Source of the DNA: Phaeoceros laevis
Lineage: Eukaryota > Anthocerotophyta > Anthocerotopsida > Notothyladales
DNA length: 31,022 nucleotides
Direction: 5' to 3'
NCBI GenBank assembly: GCA_049999765.1
Contig: JBNGIQ010009380.1
Coordinates: 216,805-247,826, forward strand
In this document: positions 22,449-31,022 of the stretch, in pieces
How positions within the stretch are numbered: the first letter of the stretch is position 1
Layout: each line of letters starts with the position of its first letter
Program-made: the position numbers and the translations under genes
The notes under the pieces: model-generated
What the model was told of the DNA's origin: nothing
Database searches by the model: none
The model's input: the letters and a program-made list of their open reading frames with translations, nothing else

Positions 22449-22740
22449 AACTTTGAGTCAATTAACTCAGTTCATTAACTCCCAGTTAATTTAATTGAGA
22501 AGAAAGCTATTTTTTATCTAGATACTCATGCTACAAAATAAATTGACTATAAGTTAATTGATTTCAGTTATTTAACTATATATTCGCTAATTGACTTCTA
22601 TTAGTTAACTTAGAGTTAGGTAACTTTGAGTCAATTAACTCTATTCATTAACTCCCAGTTAATTTACGCGAGTTTAAAATATCTAAATATTTTTTTTAAT
22701 ATAAATGAAGCTATTTTTATCTAGATAATTGTGCTACGTG
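22449..22740. repeat. Imperfect 173-bp tandem duplication, AT-rich
   Basis: The word AACTTTGAGTCAATTAACTC starts at 22449 and again at 22622. The following TTCATTAACTCCCAGTTAATTTA and GAAGCTATTTTT.ATCTAGATA blocks recur in the same order. The second unit ends near 22740. No coding. Confidence 0.7.
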
Positions 22741-22851
22741 CCATAATTCCAAGCTATGCCGGGCATAGCCAAAAATAGGGAGGATGGAATGTTTATCCTG
22801 GTTGGGGTAATAAGAACTTATTAAGAATCGCGGGGTAGACGAGACCTCTAT

Positions 22852-22865
22852 GTGTTACGTAACAC
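22852..22865. promoter_or_regulatory. Perfect palindrome with ACGT core upstream of ATG13
   Basis: GTGTTACGTAACAC is a perfect 14-bp palindrome about 220 bp before the ATG13 start, flanked by GAGAC and GTCTC, which extend the symmetry. ACGT cores are bound by plant bZIP factors in general; binding here is a guess. Confidence 0.25.
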
Positions 22866-23087
22866 GTCTCTAGACTCTACTCCATAGTACGGGCAGACAG
22901 ACGCTTTCTTCGTGTTATTGACTCGCCTCCCTCTTCAACCAATGGCTTCAGGCCTTGCGGATATGGCATGAAGTCCGAGTGAGAGTCCAGAAAGGCAAGC
23001 TTGGCAAGGAAAGGAAGGATGTCAACGCCAGGATGCTTGTACCCTGCTGTTGGAACGAGCCTGGATTGAAACCTGGGAAGCACTTCC

Positions 23088-25849
23088 ATGGCGTCCTCGC
23101 AGCAGCAGCACCATACAGAGCGCGCCAAAGTGGAGCAGATTGTGGCGGAATTCTTTGCCAAGAGCCTGCACATCATCCTCGAGTCCCGGATCCCCGACAT
23201 CCAGTTTAGGCACCTGCATGGCGGAGATGAATCCTCCACCAGCAGCGCTCGCGGGGCCACCAACACATGGTTCAACTTGGAGCTTGACACATGCGCAGCA
23301 GCGGCCGAGGCAGCGGAGCCCTGGCGCAGGAACGGGTTGGGAGAGCCCATGGTGGTGGACGTGCATATGCATCAGCCTCAGGCCAGAGATGGCTTGTCTC
23401 CTGCCTCGCCCTCCGGGGCCAGCTTCCAGGACGCAGCGTGGAGTGAGCCGGGGGGAGGTTCCACGGAGACATTGCTCGAACGCTGGGTGGTGCAATACGA
23501 CAGGCAGGATAGGAGGAGGCGGCAAGGGTCGGCCAGCGAGCTCAGCCTGAAGGATGAGGCAGCAGGGTTTGGCACTGGCAGCGGAAGGAGTGAGGGGAGG
23601 GTTGCTTCTCCTGCTTCCCGGGGGGATTTGATGGCGGGATTTAGTCGGGCAGGGGGGCTAGCTGGGGCTAGGACGGGATCTCAAGGATCTGGCAGCGGGA
23701 TGGCCGCCAAGGGTGTCGTGGAGGTGCCCCTGGTTTACAAGAGGGCTGTGATCATGCTGCGAACTCTCTACTGCACAGCGCGGACGCTGCCTGCCTACCG
23801 GCTTTTTAGGCTAGCCAAGAATTCATCCCTCAGCCGCACTTTCAGTCTTGCCTTCTGTGTTTCACCCTCCCCGCCTGATCTGACTCAATTGGATGAGTCT
23901 TCCATGACACCTTACAGCTTTACTCCTATAGACACTCCCGATGGGAGAATGTGCGTGTCTGTTGCGTACAGGCATACAGCTGCTGTTACGGCTGCGGAGA
24001 TCACTCCCTCCATTGCCCCCAAGATCATTTCGGACTACGTCGGCAGCCCCACAACTGATCCGTTAAGGCGCTTCTCCAGTTCGCCTCACATGGGATCTGC
24101 ACCAAATGGCGGAGTTTCGAAGAGAAGAGGGGTACCCGTAGTCTCACTACCGAGCTCACCATCTGGACCTGGTCTTGGACGTCGGCACAGTTGGAGTGGG
24201 GCAGCCAACAAGGCTCCTGTATCCTCGTTGCCATCCGCGGCAGTCAGGAACAATAGCAAGTCTCCCTCTCCTGTACATCCCTCGGACGGTTTCTCGTCTC
24301 CTTCTCCTCCTCACCCTCCCTCTCCTCGACGTGCCTCGTCTCCTTTAGGGCCCGGCATGTCACCCCGCAGTTCCCCTTCTCATCCATTGTTTGGGCGCCA
24401 TTACCCCTCTCAGCCATCTTCCTTGCACCAAACATCCCGGCCAATCCCTGACAAAGAACGGCAGCGTTCTCCAGGTTCCACACCATCTCCCTCTCCTTCT
24501 CCACCTAACCCTTCTCTTCCCCACAATCCTAGGAACTGTAGTGCACCTGTAAGTATCCCCAGACCTTCTGCACGTGGCCCTCAATCCCTCCTGCCCTCCG
24601 AAGTGTCGCAGTTTCACAGCAGAAACTCTCTTCCTCCTCAGTCTCCTAAGAGTAAAACGCCTGTAGAACATCTGCCACGGGCGTTCTCCATTAATTCGAG
24701 ACCAATATCAGACCAGCCCATCTATCATCATTCACCATCAGAAGGAAAAGCAGCTGCCCGTCTATTTATCACGTCTCTAGCAGGCTCATCGCTGTTAGCC
24801 TCTCCTTCTCACCCTTACAGCTCAGACCAGGTACTTTTTTGTTTTATTGTTTTGGTCAGCCTATTGTGGTCACGGAAAGTCAGATCTTTGGAAAATGCAG
24901 GGCTTGGTTATTGGTGTACGGTGAATGCTGTCCTTTGCAGTTGTCGAGCATCTGCGTAATTGTGGTGGCTTTTAGCAACGTATTATTCATGATATTGTGA
25001 GGAGGCACCTGACCTGATTTCTCACAGGCAGAAAGGGCAGGGAACATATCATTAGCTGGTCAAAGTGGACTGCTGTATTCCAAGCCTGCTGCCAAGGGTG
25101 GAAGACAGGTTGATGTCGAGGATGAGGATGAGGATCTCATATGCCCATTTGCTGTGGATGATGACGAGGCTGAGGGTTATCGAAGCAGGTTTTACGTTTT
25201 AGATCCCTCGTGTTATGAAAGTAGCCTGGGGTTGTTCTCTGTTGGCTGATGTTATGTAGTAGACCATGTGCAGGAGTTTCCCTAAGTTATTGATCTTGTG
25301 AGCTGTAGTTTCGGGAGCATACTTGTTTCTTACTTGTGAACCTCATGGTACAGGTTGGACAGTCCAGAAGCCAAGGGAAAAGCTGTCATTGCCGTGGAAT
25401 CACTTGGTCATGGGGTGGGCTCGTATCAGAGGTCTGAAGATGCAGCTGTAGGGGCACTTGTAAAGATTCTCAGAACGGCTGCACCTTTGCGACAGTCAAG
25501 TTTCGGTTTTGGATATGAGCCAGAAACTTCATATTCCAAAACTGGTTCAGAACGTTATGCAGAAGCGTCCACAAGGAACGAATTTTGGGTGGATCCAGCT
25601 TCTGGTCCTGGAGTTGGCTGGGGATTTCAGTCAGGAGACTTAATGGTCGATATGGCATCCACTGTTGCCCCTGGTGCTACCTCTGTCACAGCTGGGTCTC
25701 GTCAGGTGAGAGGGCAGACAGGTTCTCATATTCTGAAAACAGCTGCGGATGCGTTAGAGGAGTTTAAGGCTTACAAAGAGATGAAAGAGCACTTGTTGCG
25801 GCAGAGTGGAGGCACTTTGTCATCTTCACAGTCTGCTATACAGTTGTAG
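23088..25849 (+). CDS. ATG13: Autophagy-related protein 13 (HORMA domain), 3 exons
   Basis: ATG13 is the regulatory partner of the ATG1 kinase and starts autophagosome formation in the cytosol under TORC1 control. Exons are 23088-24830, 25028-25188 and 25354-25849, with agreeing phases and 799 aa. The HORMA domain covers about residues 10-320: ERAKVEQIVAEFFAKSLHIILESR, TWFNLELD, ETLLERWVVQYDR, YKRAVIMLRTLYCTARTLPAYRLFR, DGRMCVSVAYR and IISDYVGSPTTDP. Between the WVVQYD strand and the KRAVIMLRTLY helix is an insert of about 70 Gly/Ser/Arg-rich residues. Residues ~330-575 are Ser/Pro-rich and probably disordered, the usual phosphorylated linker. Exon 2 has the acidic CPFAVDDDE motif and exon 3 has VGALVKILRTAAPLR and a final EEFKAYKEMKEHLLRQSGG, both typical of plant ATG13. 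The ATG at 23088 is directly followed by the conserved N-terminus. Confidence 0.92.
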
Positions 25850-26202
25850 CATTCGCTGATAGACGACGCCAGGTACAGCCCTCCTGTAAATTATTCTTGC
25901 GGTAGTACACTCATTATTTAGATTCTACAATTACGTCAGACCAGGCTCAATCGTCTGTGTGTTTGATCCTTCTCCCAAGAACCCCCTTCAGCTCTATTTG
26001 CGCTGATGCAAGGGTCGTTGGAGTCATGGCAATCCAAAAATCCCGTTTCCTAAAACGTAAATGTCACGTTGGCAGGATGTGAAAGTGTATTCTCACATTC
26101 ATTTTCTTGACTTGTTTCACCTTGTTCCTTGTTACCTTTAAAGGCCCAGGCGTCGAATCGCCCGGAAGGACCGCTACGGTTTCGGTTTTTACTAAAAATG
26201 GG
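25850..26202. other. ATG13 3' flank up to the scaffold gap
   Basis: The ATG13 3' UTR should lie here. No coding is supported. The block CCCGTTTCCTAAAACGTAAATG at 26042-26063 loosely resembles CCCGTCCCCTAAACTGTACATG at 26317-26338 beyond the gap, suggesting the gap lies in a repeat. Confidence 0.4.
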
Positions 26203-26302
26203 NNNNNNNNNNNNNNNNNNNNNNNNNNNNNNNNNNNNNNNNNNNNNNNNNNNNNNNNNNNNNNNNNNNNNNNNNNNNNNNNNNNNNNNNNNNNNNNNNN
26301 NN
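26203..26302. other. Assembly gap of exactly 100 N
   Basis: One hundred N characters, the conventional placeholder for a scaffold gap of unknown size. The true distance between ATG13 and the retrotransposon is therefore unknown, and translations spanning it are meaningless. Confidence 0.99.
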
Positions 26303-27162
26303 CACGTCATCGAAGCCCCGTCCCCTAAACTGTACATGGAAAGTCAGGGTCCCGCATGTGGGGAAACCGAAACCCCACATGGAAAGCGGCCCTTACTCTC
26401 GTGGCTTGGCTTCCCGGCCCGTCGACCACATAACGTTACATATTATATTATTGCTTTGTTTTTGCATAGCTGGGCAGCCCCCTAAGTACGTATTTCCCTA
26501 TGCAGTTCGATAGTAGCTCTATCCAAGAGTATAAACTTTAAATTTTTTTAGAAAAAGATCGCACATATAATTATGTTACAAACGTGGTCAAGGACAAATC
26601 TGGACAAATATGGCATGTTGGGCCTTTAACTCCTAAACGTCTAGCCCCTCTCACACGTGTGAGGGGTTTGAAGTAAAGGGTTCATTGAGGTTCCATTGGA
26701 CACTGGTGTCAACACAACCAATGCGTTTTCCGGGTCACATGATCCTCATGGCAACCAACTAAATCCCATTGTACACCGTATTTTATGCATGTCATGTCAA
26801 AACGTGATCATGACAAGAACCAAGACGTAGAGGAGGTTGTTACTATTCTAAGGATACCAAATATTCTTCTTAATAATTAAATTTAGAGCTTATTTCATTA
26901 AAAATACGTTTTTCCTTTACACAACTCACAACCTGGCCTATTTGGGCAGGGTGGATGTTTAGGAGTTAGGGTTAAGATGCAAGAATAGCGATTCTAAATG
27001 GTGGGCACATGCGTTTCTTAGGTACCATCTTTTGGCTTCTTTCTAGCCGGGTAATTTGGTTATTGGTTGGGCTTGTGACTAGACCTTCATTGAGAGAATT
27101 TACCCCTAGATCTTTCCTTCGGATGATTAGCTCAATTGCACACAGGACACAACATTAGGATT
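26303..27162. other. Non-coding stretch right of the gap
   Basis: No open frame of interest and no reverse transcriptase sequence, although the LINE reading leftward from 30207 should continue here. It contains a 14-bp palindrome CTCACACGTGTGAG (26650-26663) with a CACGTG core. Confidence 0.4.
26355..26381. repeat. Perfect 9-bp hairpin
   Basis: CATGTGGGG and CCCCACATG are exact inverted repeats around a 9-base loop (AAACCGAAA), 53 bp after the gap. Nothing ties it to a terminator or a gene. Confidence 0.5.
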
Positions 27163-28043
27163 TTAAGTCCCGCTCAGAGCTGCTCTACCGCAGATAAACT
27201 TGTTTCCACTATACCATGGACAACCCTTTCTTAATATTTTGCCATCAGCCGTCATGATCAGGTTGAGTAGGATTGGTGAGTGGTCAGAGAAAACCGTACC
27301 TGGGACTATAGCATATACCCTTAACCCGATCTCTCCACTCTGTAGGGATGTAGAAGCGGTCAAGCCTCCTGCTAACTCGATGGGCCCCTCTAGCCTATTC
27401 GAACGACTAAATTGTAGAGAAAGAGGGGATTTAAGAGCAAGTAATGTAATCCAAGGATCTTCTACTTGCAATACCGTGTCTCTAAAGGCCTGCCAGTCGA
27501 GGGAGACATAGGTTTGCGTTGGTGGCAGTTCTCCAATCCTATCCTCAGACCTCTCAATAAAGTTGAAATCCCCACAGATAGTCCATTTGATGCTCTGATC
27601 TAGTGAATCCTCCATTCTCTCCCACAGAGCCTTTTTCCCCCTACATGTACATTACATTGGGGTGAACAGGACTATCCACTGGAACCACTTCTGAACAGGC
27701 CTACAACTCCACTCACAGTTTGTGCCCATCCGTCTTCATCTTCTTCGTAATCTAAGATCTGAGAGGACAGCGATAGGTGGATAGCTATTGCTAGACCACC
27801 CCCAGTTCCTGAGGAAGGTAACCACTTCATCACTCCTTCTAGTAATGGCACCCTCCGCCTAGCTAGTTTTGCCTCATCTTGTTTTGTTTCCTGTATGCAT
27901 ACTACATCCCAATTAATATGCCTATGTTTGAAGAAGGAGTGAACAACCCTCCACTTGTTGTCACGGCTCAGACCCCTAACGTTCCAAGACACAATCTGGG
28001 TTTGCTGCGAGTAATTTGAGGTAAATTTGTTAGGAACCTGCAT
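27163..28043 (-). pseudogene. LINE ORF2 endonuclease domain (L1-type), truncated
   Basis: Two frames separated by a short break near 27615-27672 encode an apurinic-type endonuclease of plant L1-like LINEs. Motifs in order are TQIVSWNVRGLSRDNKW, DVVCIQETK, GTGGGLAIA, then WTICGDFNFIERSEDR and FSDHSPILLNL, which are the Asn, Glu, Asp-Asn and terminal Asp-His active-site blocks. The enzyme nicks target DNA to prime reverse transcription. The protein ends soon after the domain and no reverse transcriptase follows. Confidence 0.8.
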
Positions 28044-30207
28044 GATTTTGGCTATGAGGGATGGAGCTTTGCGCCTTGAATAATTCCATGAAGTAATTCT
28101 GAATATTCCTTGGCATGTTCGATGTGACCAGTGGATGGCTGTGGGTCAGTTGAGCTTTGAGTTTCTGCAGCATTTTGATCTGGTGCGCTAACTGTATAGC
28201 TTCCTCTGGTGGTTTGCTTGCCAACCAGGTAAACCCCACTCCCAACTCTGCAGCTGAGAGGCCCCCTTCCTGCTGGAGTTGCGTTTCATTGAAATCCTCA
28301 GCAGTTTTTTGCAATGCCTGGATAGCTTCGTCCTTTGTAAGCCACCTACTTGTTTCTAGCCTGGGCACTTTAAATGCAAGCATCCTAAATACCACTTTGG
28401 ATGCTAAACTCAGTGTATTTTTTCCCCTTGGAGCAGTTTGTTGGACCCAAGCCTACATAGTTGTCTCACCAATCCAGCTCGTTACTTCCTCCCCTTTGGG
28501 TTCCCAATCTCCTTCTAAATCTATTTTGGCGACGAAGTATAAATAGGCAGTGAGTGCATCATACTTGTGAGCCACTATGTTCATGCTAGCTACTTGAACC
28601 AATTTCGATACTTCTGCTTCACTCATATTGGGTATTGGGGAAATTGTAGTGCATCATGCTAGTCATTTTTGCACTCGCTTGGGACCTTAACTGTTCCTCC
28701 GTCACTTTACCATATTGCGGAATTCTGATTAGTTGAAAAGGTAAACAATGTTGTTCTTCATGACATTGTGAAGATGTCCAAACTTGCTGTTCTTTCTGCG
28801 AATGAACAGACAAGCTTTCATGACAGTGTACTCTAACTCTTCAATTTCAGGAAACAAGCCCCGACACAATTGATCGGTAACTTTTACCCATGGCTGGTAC
28901 TATTTCCGTTGGACTGATCTACCTCCTTCAAATCCCGGAAGTGGACGAATTTTTGATTTAACCTATTCCTCGACCAAAGTATTTTTCCATGGGAAACGCA
29001 GCGGGCAAGCATTTTGTAAGTGATCCTTGTGGCCACACACTCTACACCTTATTTGGCAGGTCTGGATAATTGAAGTTCTGATAAAATTCCCGATTGTCCT
29101 GTGCAGGTACCTTGACTTTGACCCTTTCCGGCAGTCCGTGGATGTTGTCCACCAATACCTTTTCTGGATTTATACAAATCTGCTGGGAGATTAGGGCTTT
29201 CCACCACTTGACCGATTGTTGCCACCATCTTCTAGCAAGCATGACATGTCTACAGTTCTAATCCTAGTAGCCCCACAGTGATCAATCGGCGATTGGCTTC
29301 TTTTTGTACCACAAACCTATCTTCATCCCACACACCCAGTGCTGCCGGTACGTCTCCTTTGAAGAGCGTTACTGATTCCAACATTTTGGTACCTTGAGCA
29401 GTATCTTCTAGTTTTTTCACATACGTTTTATCTTCTTTGGGATGAATGTATACAGGTTTGACTTGCAGGACCTTGAACACATGCTCTTCAATCTCCTCTA
29501 TAGTGGTACCTGCTGGACATGCTCCGTCTTTTTATAGCTGATGCTAGTAACTCTTTGCCGAATAGCACTATCGCATCTTCATTGTTTGTCAGTTCTATTT
29601 CACCTCCTAATGGGATGACTAGGGGTCCTTCCTCCCTTCGAGGGCGCCTGTCTGTTCTCTGACTACTGCTTGGGTGTCCCCCACCCAAAGCATTCAGGTA
29701 ACCAACATCTTTGGCTTTCCAAGAATGTTCAGTTCCATGTTGTTGCGGTACCTTCGGAACTTTGCTATTCTCACTCGTATTGCTCTAAAATCCGTCTGAT
29801 CGAGTTAGGAGAAACCCTCCTTCAATTGCATCCTTCACTTCTAGCGCTCCTGGAGCTGGCTGAGCACACTGTACATCCATGGAACCCGATGACTGGTGGC
29901 CCTCAACTTGCTGACTGCTGTCTTGACTAGATATTCCTTGTAAATCTCCCTTCTCTTTTCCTGCCTGCTGTAACCATCCCTCTTCTGGAACCATGAAAAG
30001 TCCCCGATTTGAATTCCCTGGAATTTCAGTGTACATTGTCTCAACATGCTCGATTCCGTTCAACAGTTTTTGCCCACGCGATGATATGTGTTTCCCCTGC
30101 AATGACATCGTTCCTGATTGGGTCAACGGCACCAGATCGTGGCCTTCTTTACATCTTCTACCGCCCCCAATGGGGGCAGCAACAAGCCTTCTCGACGTCG
30201 TCACCAT
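28030..30207 (-). pseudogene. LINE ORF1 (gag-like, CCHC zinc knuckle), frameshifted
   Basis: Successive broken minus-strand frames, directly upstream of the endonuclease, make up an ORF1-like RNA-binding protein. It begins MVTTSRR at 30207. Middle pieces include ALGVWDEDRFVVQKEANRRLI and WWQQSVKWWKALI, and the CCHC knuckle CRVCGHKDHLQNAC is at 29005-29046. A C-terminal Gln/Leu-rich part (28395-28030) runs into the ORF2 start. Several stops and frameshifts, for example just before the knuckle, show that it is dead. Its position next to the endonuclease fits LINE ORF1 better than an LTR gag. Confidence 0.65.
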
Positions 30208-31000
30208 TATCGCTGAACCCCCCTCCGCATTTTACGGCCCGCCTCCATCCTCTTAAGAAACCAGGTGTAATTGTCGATTGGGCACCTCGTTCACCGATAT
30301 GTTAGTTAGCTCCACGTTTCTGCGTGATTCATGGTGTTCCCTATATCTGAAGACACTAAAATTTATACCAAAATGACCGCCTTGAAATTTCTTATCTAAT
30401 GATATATTAAATAAATATTTAATTATAATTAACAAAATTTAAAAAATAAAAAGTGACTTAGGGAGTCGTGCGTCCAGGGAAGCCAAGTGGCGTGCCTCAA
30501 AACGGGATATCAGGATCAAAGTACGTACTGGTCCTTTAGGGGTTAAGAAGGATTAGGTTTTCCCTAGGACTTGTGGTCTAAACCGACATTTAGAGTAGTG
30601 CCAATATTCTCTAAAAGGCTTTGAAGGAACGGAACTTGAGAAGCAAGCGAGTGCGTGAATCCCAACCTTGGAAAAGGCCCAAGGTTGCACCGACGGTAGT
30701 GCCGTGCTGTAGCCCCCGCTAGTGGAGGTCTACTAGGAATGGAGGTCTTCCTCCTCGCAGATTATTTTAGGGTAGTATGGCAGTCATTTTACAATCCGTT
30801 AACTAACAAAGGAGTCCCGTTAACGACGCAGTCATCAGACCAGTCTAGTGTCTCGTGTCCTTTTTGTGAGAAGTCATGACTGCAAAAAGGTACAGGCGGC
30901 TGGTGGGCCCGCCACACCTCTGCCGTTTGGAGTTGTGGGCAGCATCTCTCCGAGGGAGGCGCAAACAAGCAGCTCCGCTTCCCCCACTTCCAATAATAAG
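30208..31000. other. Non-coding right end
   Basis: It includes an AT-rich block at 30400-30450, the inverted CCACTTGGCTTCC motif at 30470-30490 and, on the minus strand, TTAACCCCTAAAGG ending near 30545. No gene is supported. Confidence 0.4.
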
Positions 31001-31018
31001 TGTCTCTTATACACATCT
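31001..31018. other. Nextera (Tn5 mosaic end) adapter remnant
   Basis: TGTCTCTTATACACATCT equals 18 of the 19 bases of the Tn5 mosaic end used in Nextera libraries (minus strand AGATGTGTATAAGAGACA). It lies 4 bases from the window end. On the minus strand it encodes the start MCIRD, a well-known artefact peptide. This is library sequence, not genome. Confidence 0.95.
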
Positions 31019-31022
31019 TGAA

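Noticed and set aside
23022-23525. Long frames in other phases overlapping ATG13 exon 1
   Set aside because: They are shadows caused by the GC-rich composition of the exon; the ATG13 frame has clear HORMA motifs.
26050-26485. Open frames spanning the N gap
   Set aside because: They read through 100 unknown bases and have no meaning.
29005-29046. LTR-retrotransposon gag
   Set aside because: A CCHC knuckle alone would allow it, but an L1-type endonuclease follows directly and no LTR, protease or integrase is seen.
30789-31016. 75-codon minus-strand frame starting MCIRD
   Set aside because: Its start lies in the Tn5 mosaic-end adapter, so it is a library artefact.

Overview
The window is nuclear DNA of a eukaryote in the green plant lineage. 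It has short GT-AG introns (mostly 68-213 bp), plant-type genes (a chloroplast outer-envelope pore protein of the OEP37 family and a plant-type ATG13) and decayed transposons. It also carries a full-length gene for the axonemal protein CFAP44, so the organism probably makes motile flagellated cells. That points to a charophyte-grade alga or a seed-free land plant with swimming sperm, and away from flowering plants, conifers and Zygnematophyceae. I cannot name the species.

Layout. 1-2570: decayed non-LTR retrotransposon pieces (RNase H domain, then a 3' end). 2581-3061: a weak tRNA-like sequence and a piggyBac-like MITE (CCC...GGG ends, TTAA target). 3444-17066 (+): CFAP44, which I could thread as 39 exons giving a continuous 1754-residue frame. 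Its intron 31 (10900-15130, 4231 bp) contains a complete second gene on the same strand: a 3-exon USP22/UBP22-type ubiquitin protease of the SAGA complex (11922-14377, 698 aa). 18558-19996 (-): OEP37 in 6 exons, convergent with CFAP44. 20600-21170: a second 3' end of the same retrotransposon family. 21269-22440: a 1172-bp hAT-family derivative with terminal inverted repeats, a perfect 8-bp target duplication and a relic hAT C-terminal domain. 23088-25849 (+): ATG13 in 3 exons. 26203-26302: a 100-N scaffold gap. 27163-30207 (-): the 5' half of another LINE (ORF1 with a zinc knuckle, endonuclease) lacking reverse transcriptase. 31001-31018: a Nextera/Tn5 mosaic-end adapter sequence 4 bases from the end, so the window ends at an untrimmed contig end.

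The four host genes do not form a pathway: axoneme, chromatin deubiquitination, plastid envelope transport and autophagy initiation. The most noteworthy arrangement is the same-strand nesting of the SAGA deubiquitinase gene inside the cilia gene. The splice-frame arithmetic (phase 0 to phase 0, reading EEFTKK then LLADFEAII) supports one CFAP44 gene interrupted by a host intron, rather than two unrelated fragments. Exon borders were worked out by hand from splice motifs, frame and family resemblance and have not been checked against transcripts.
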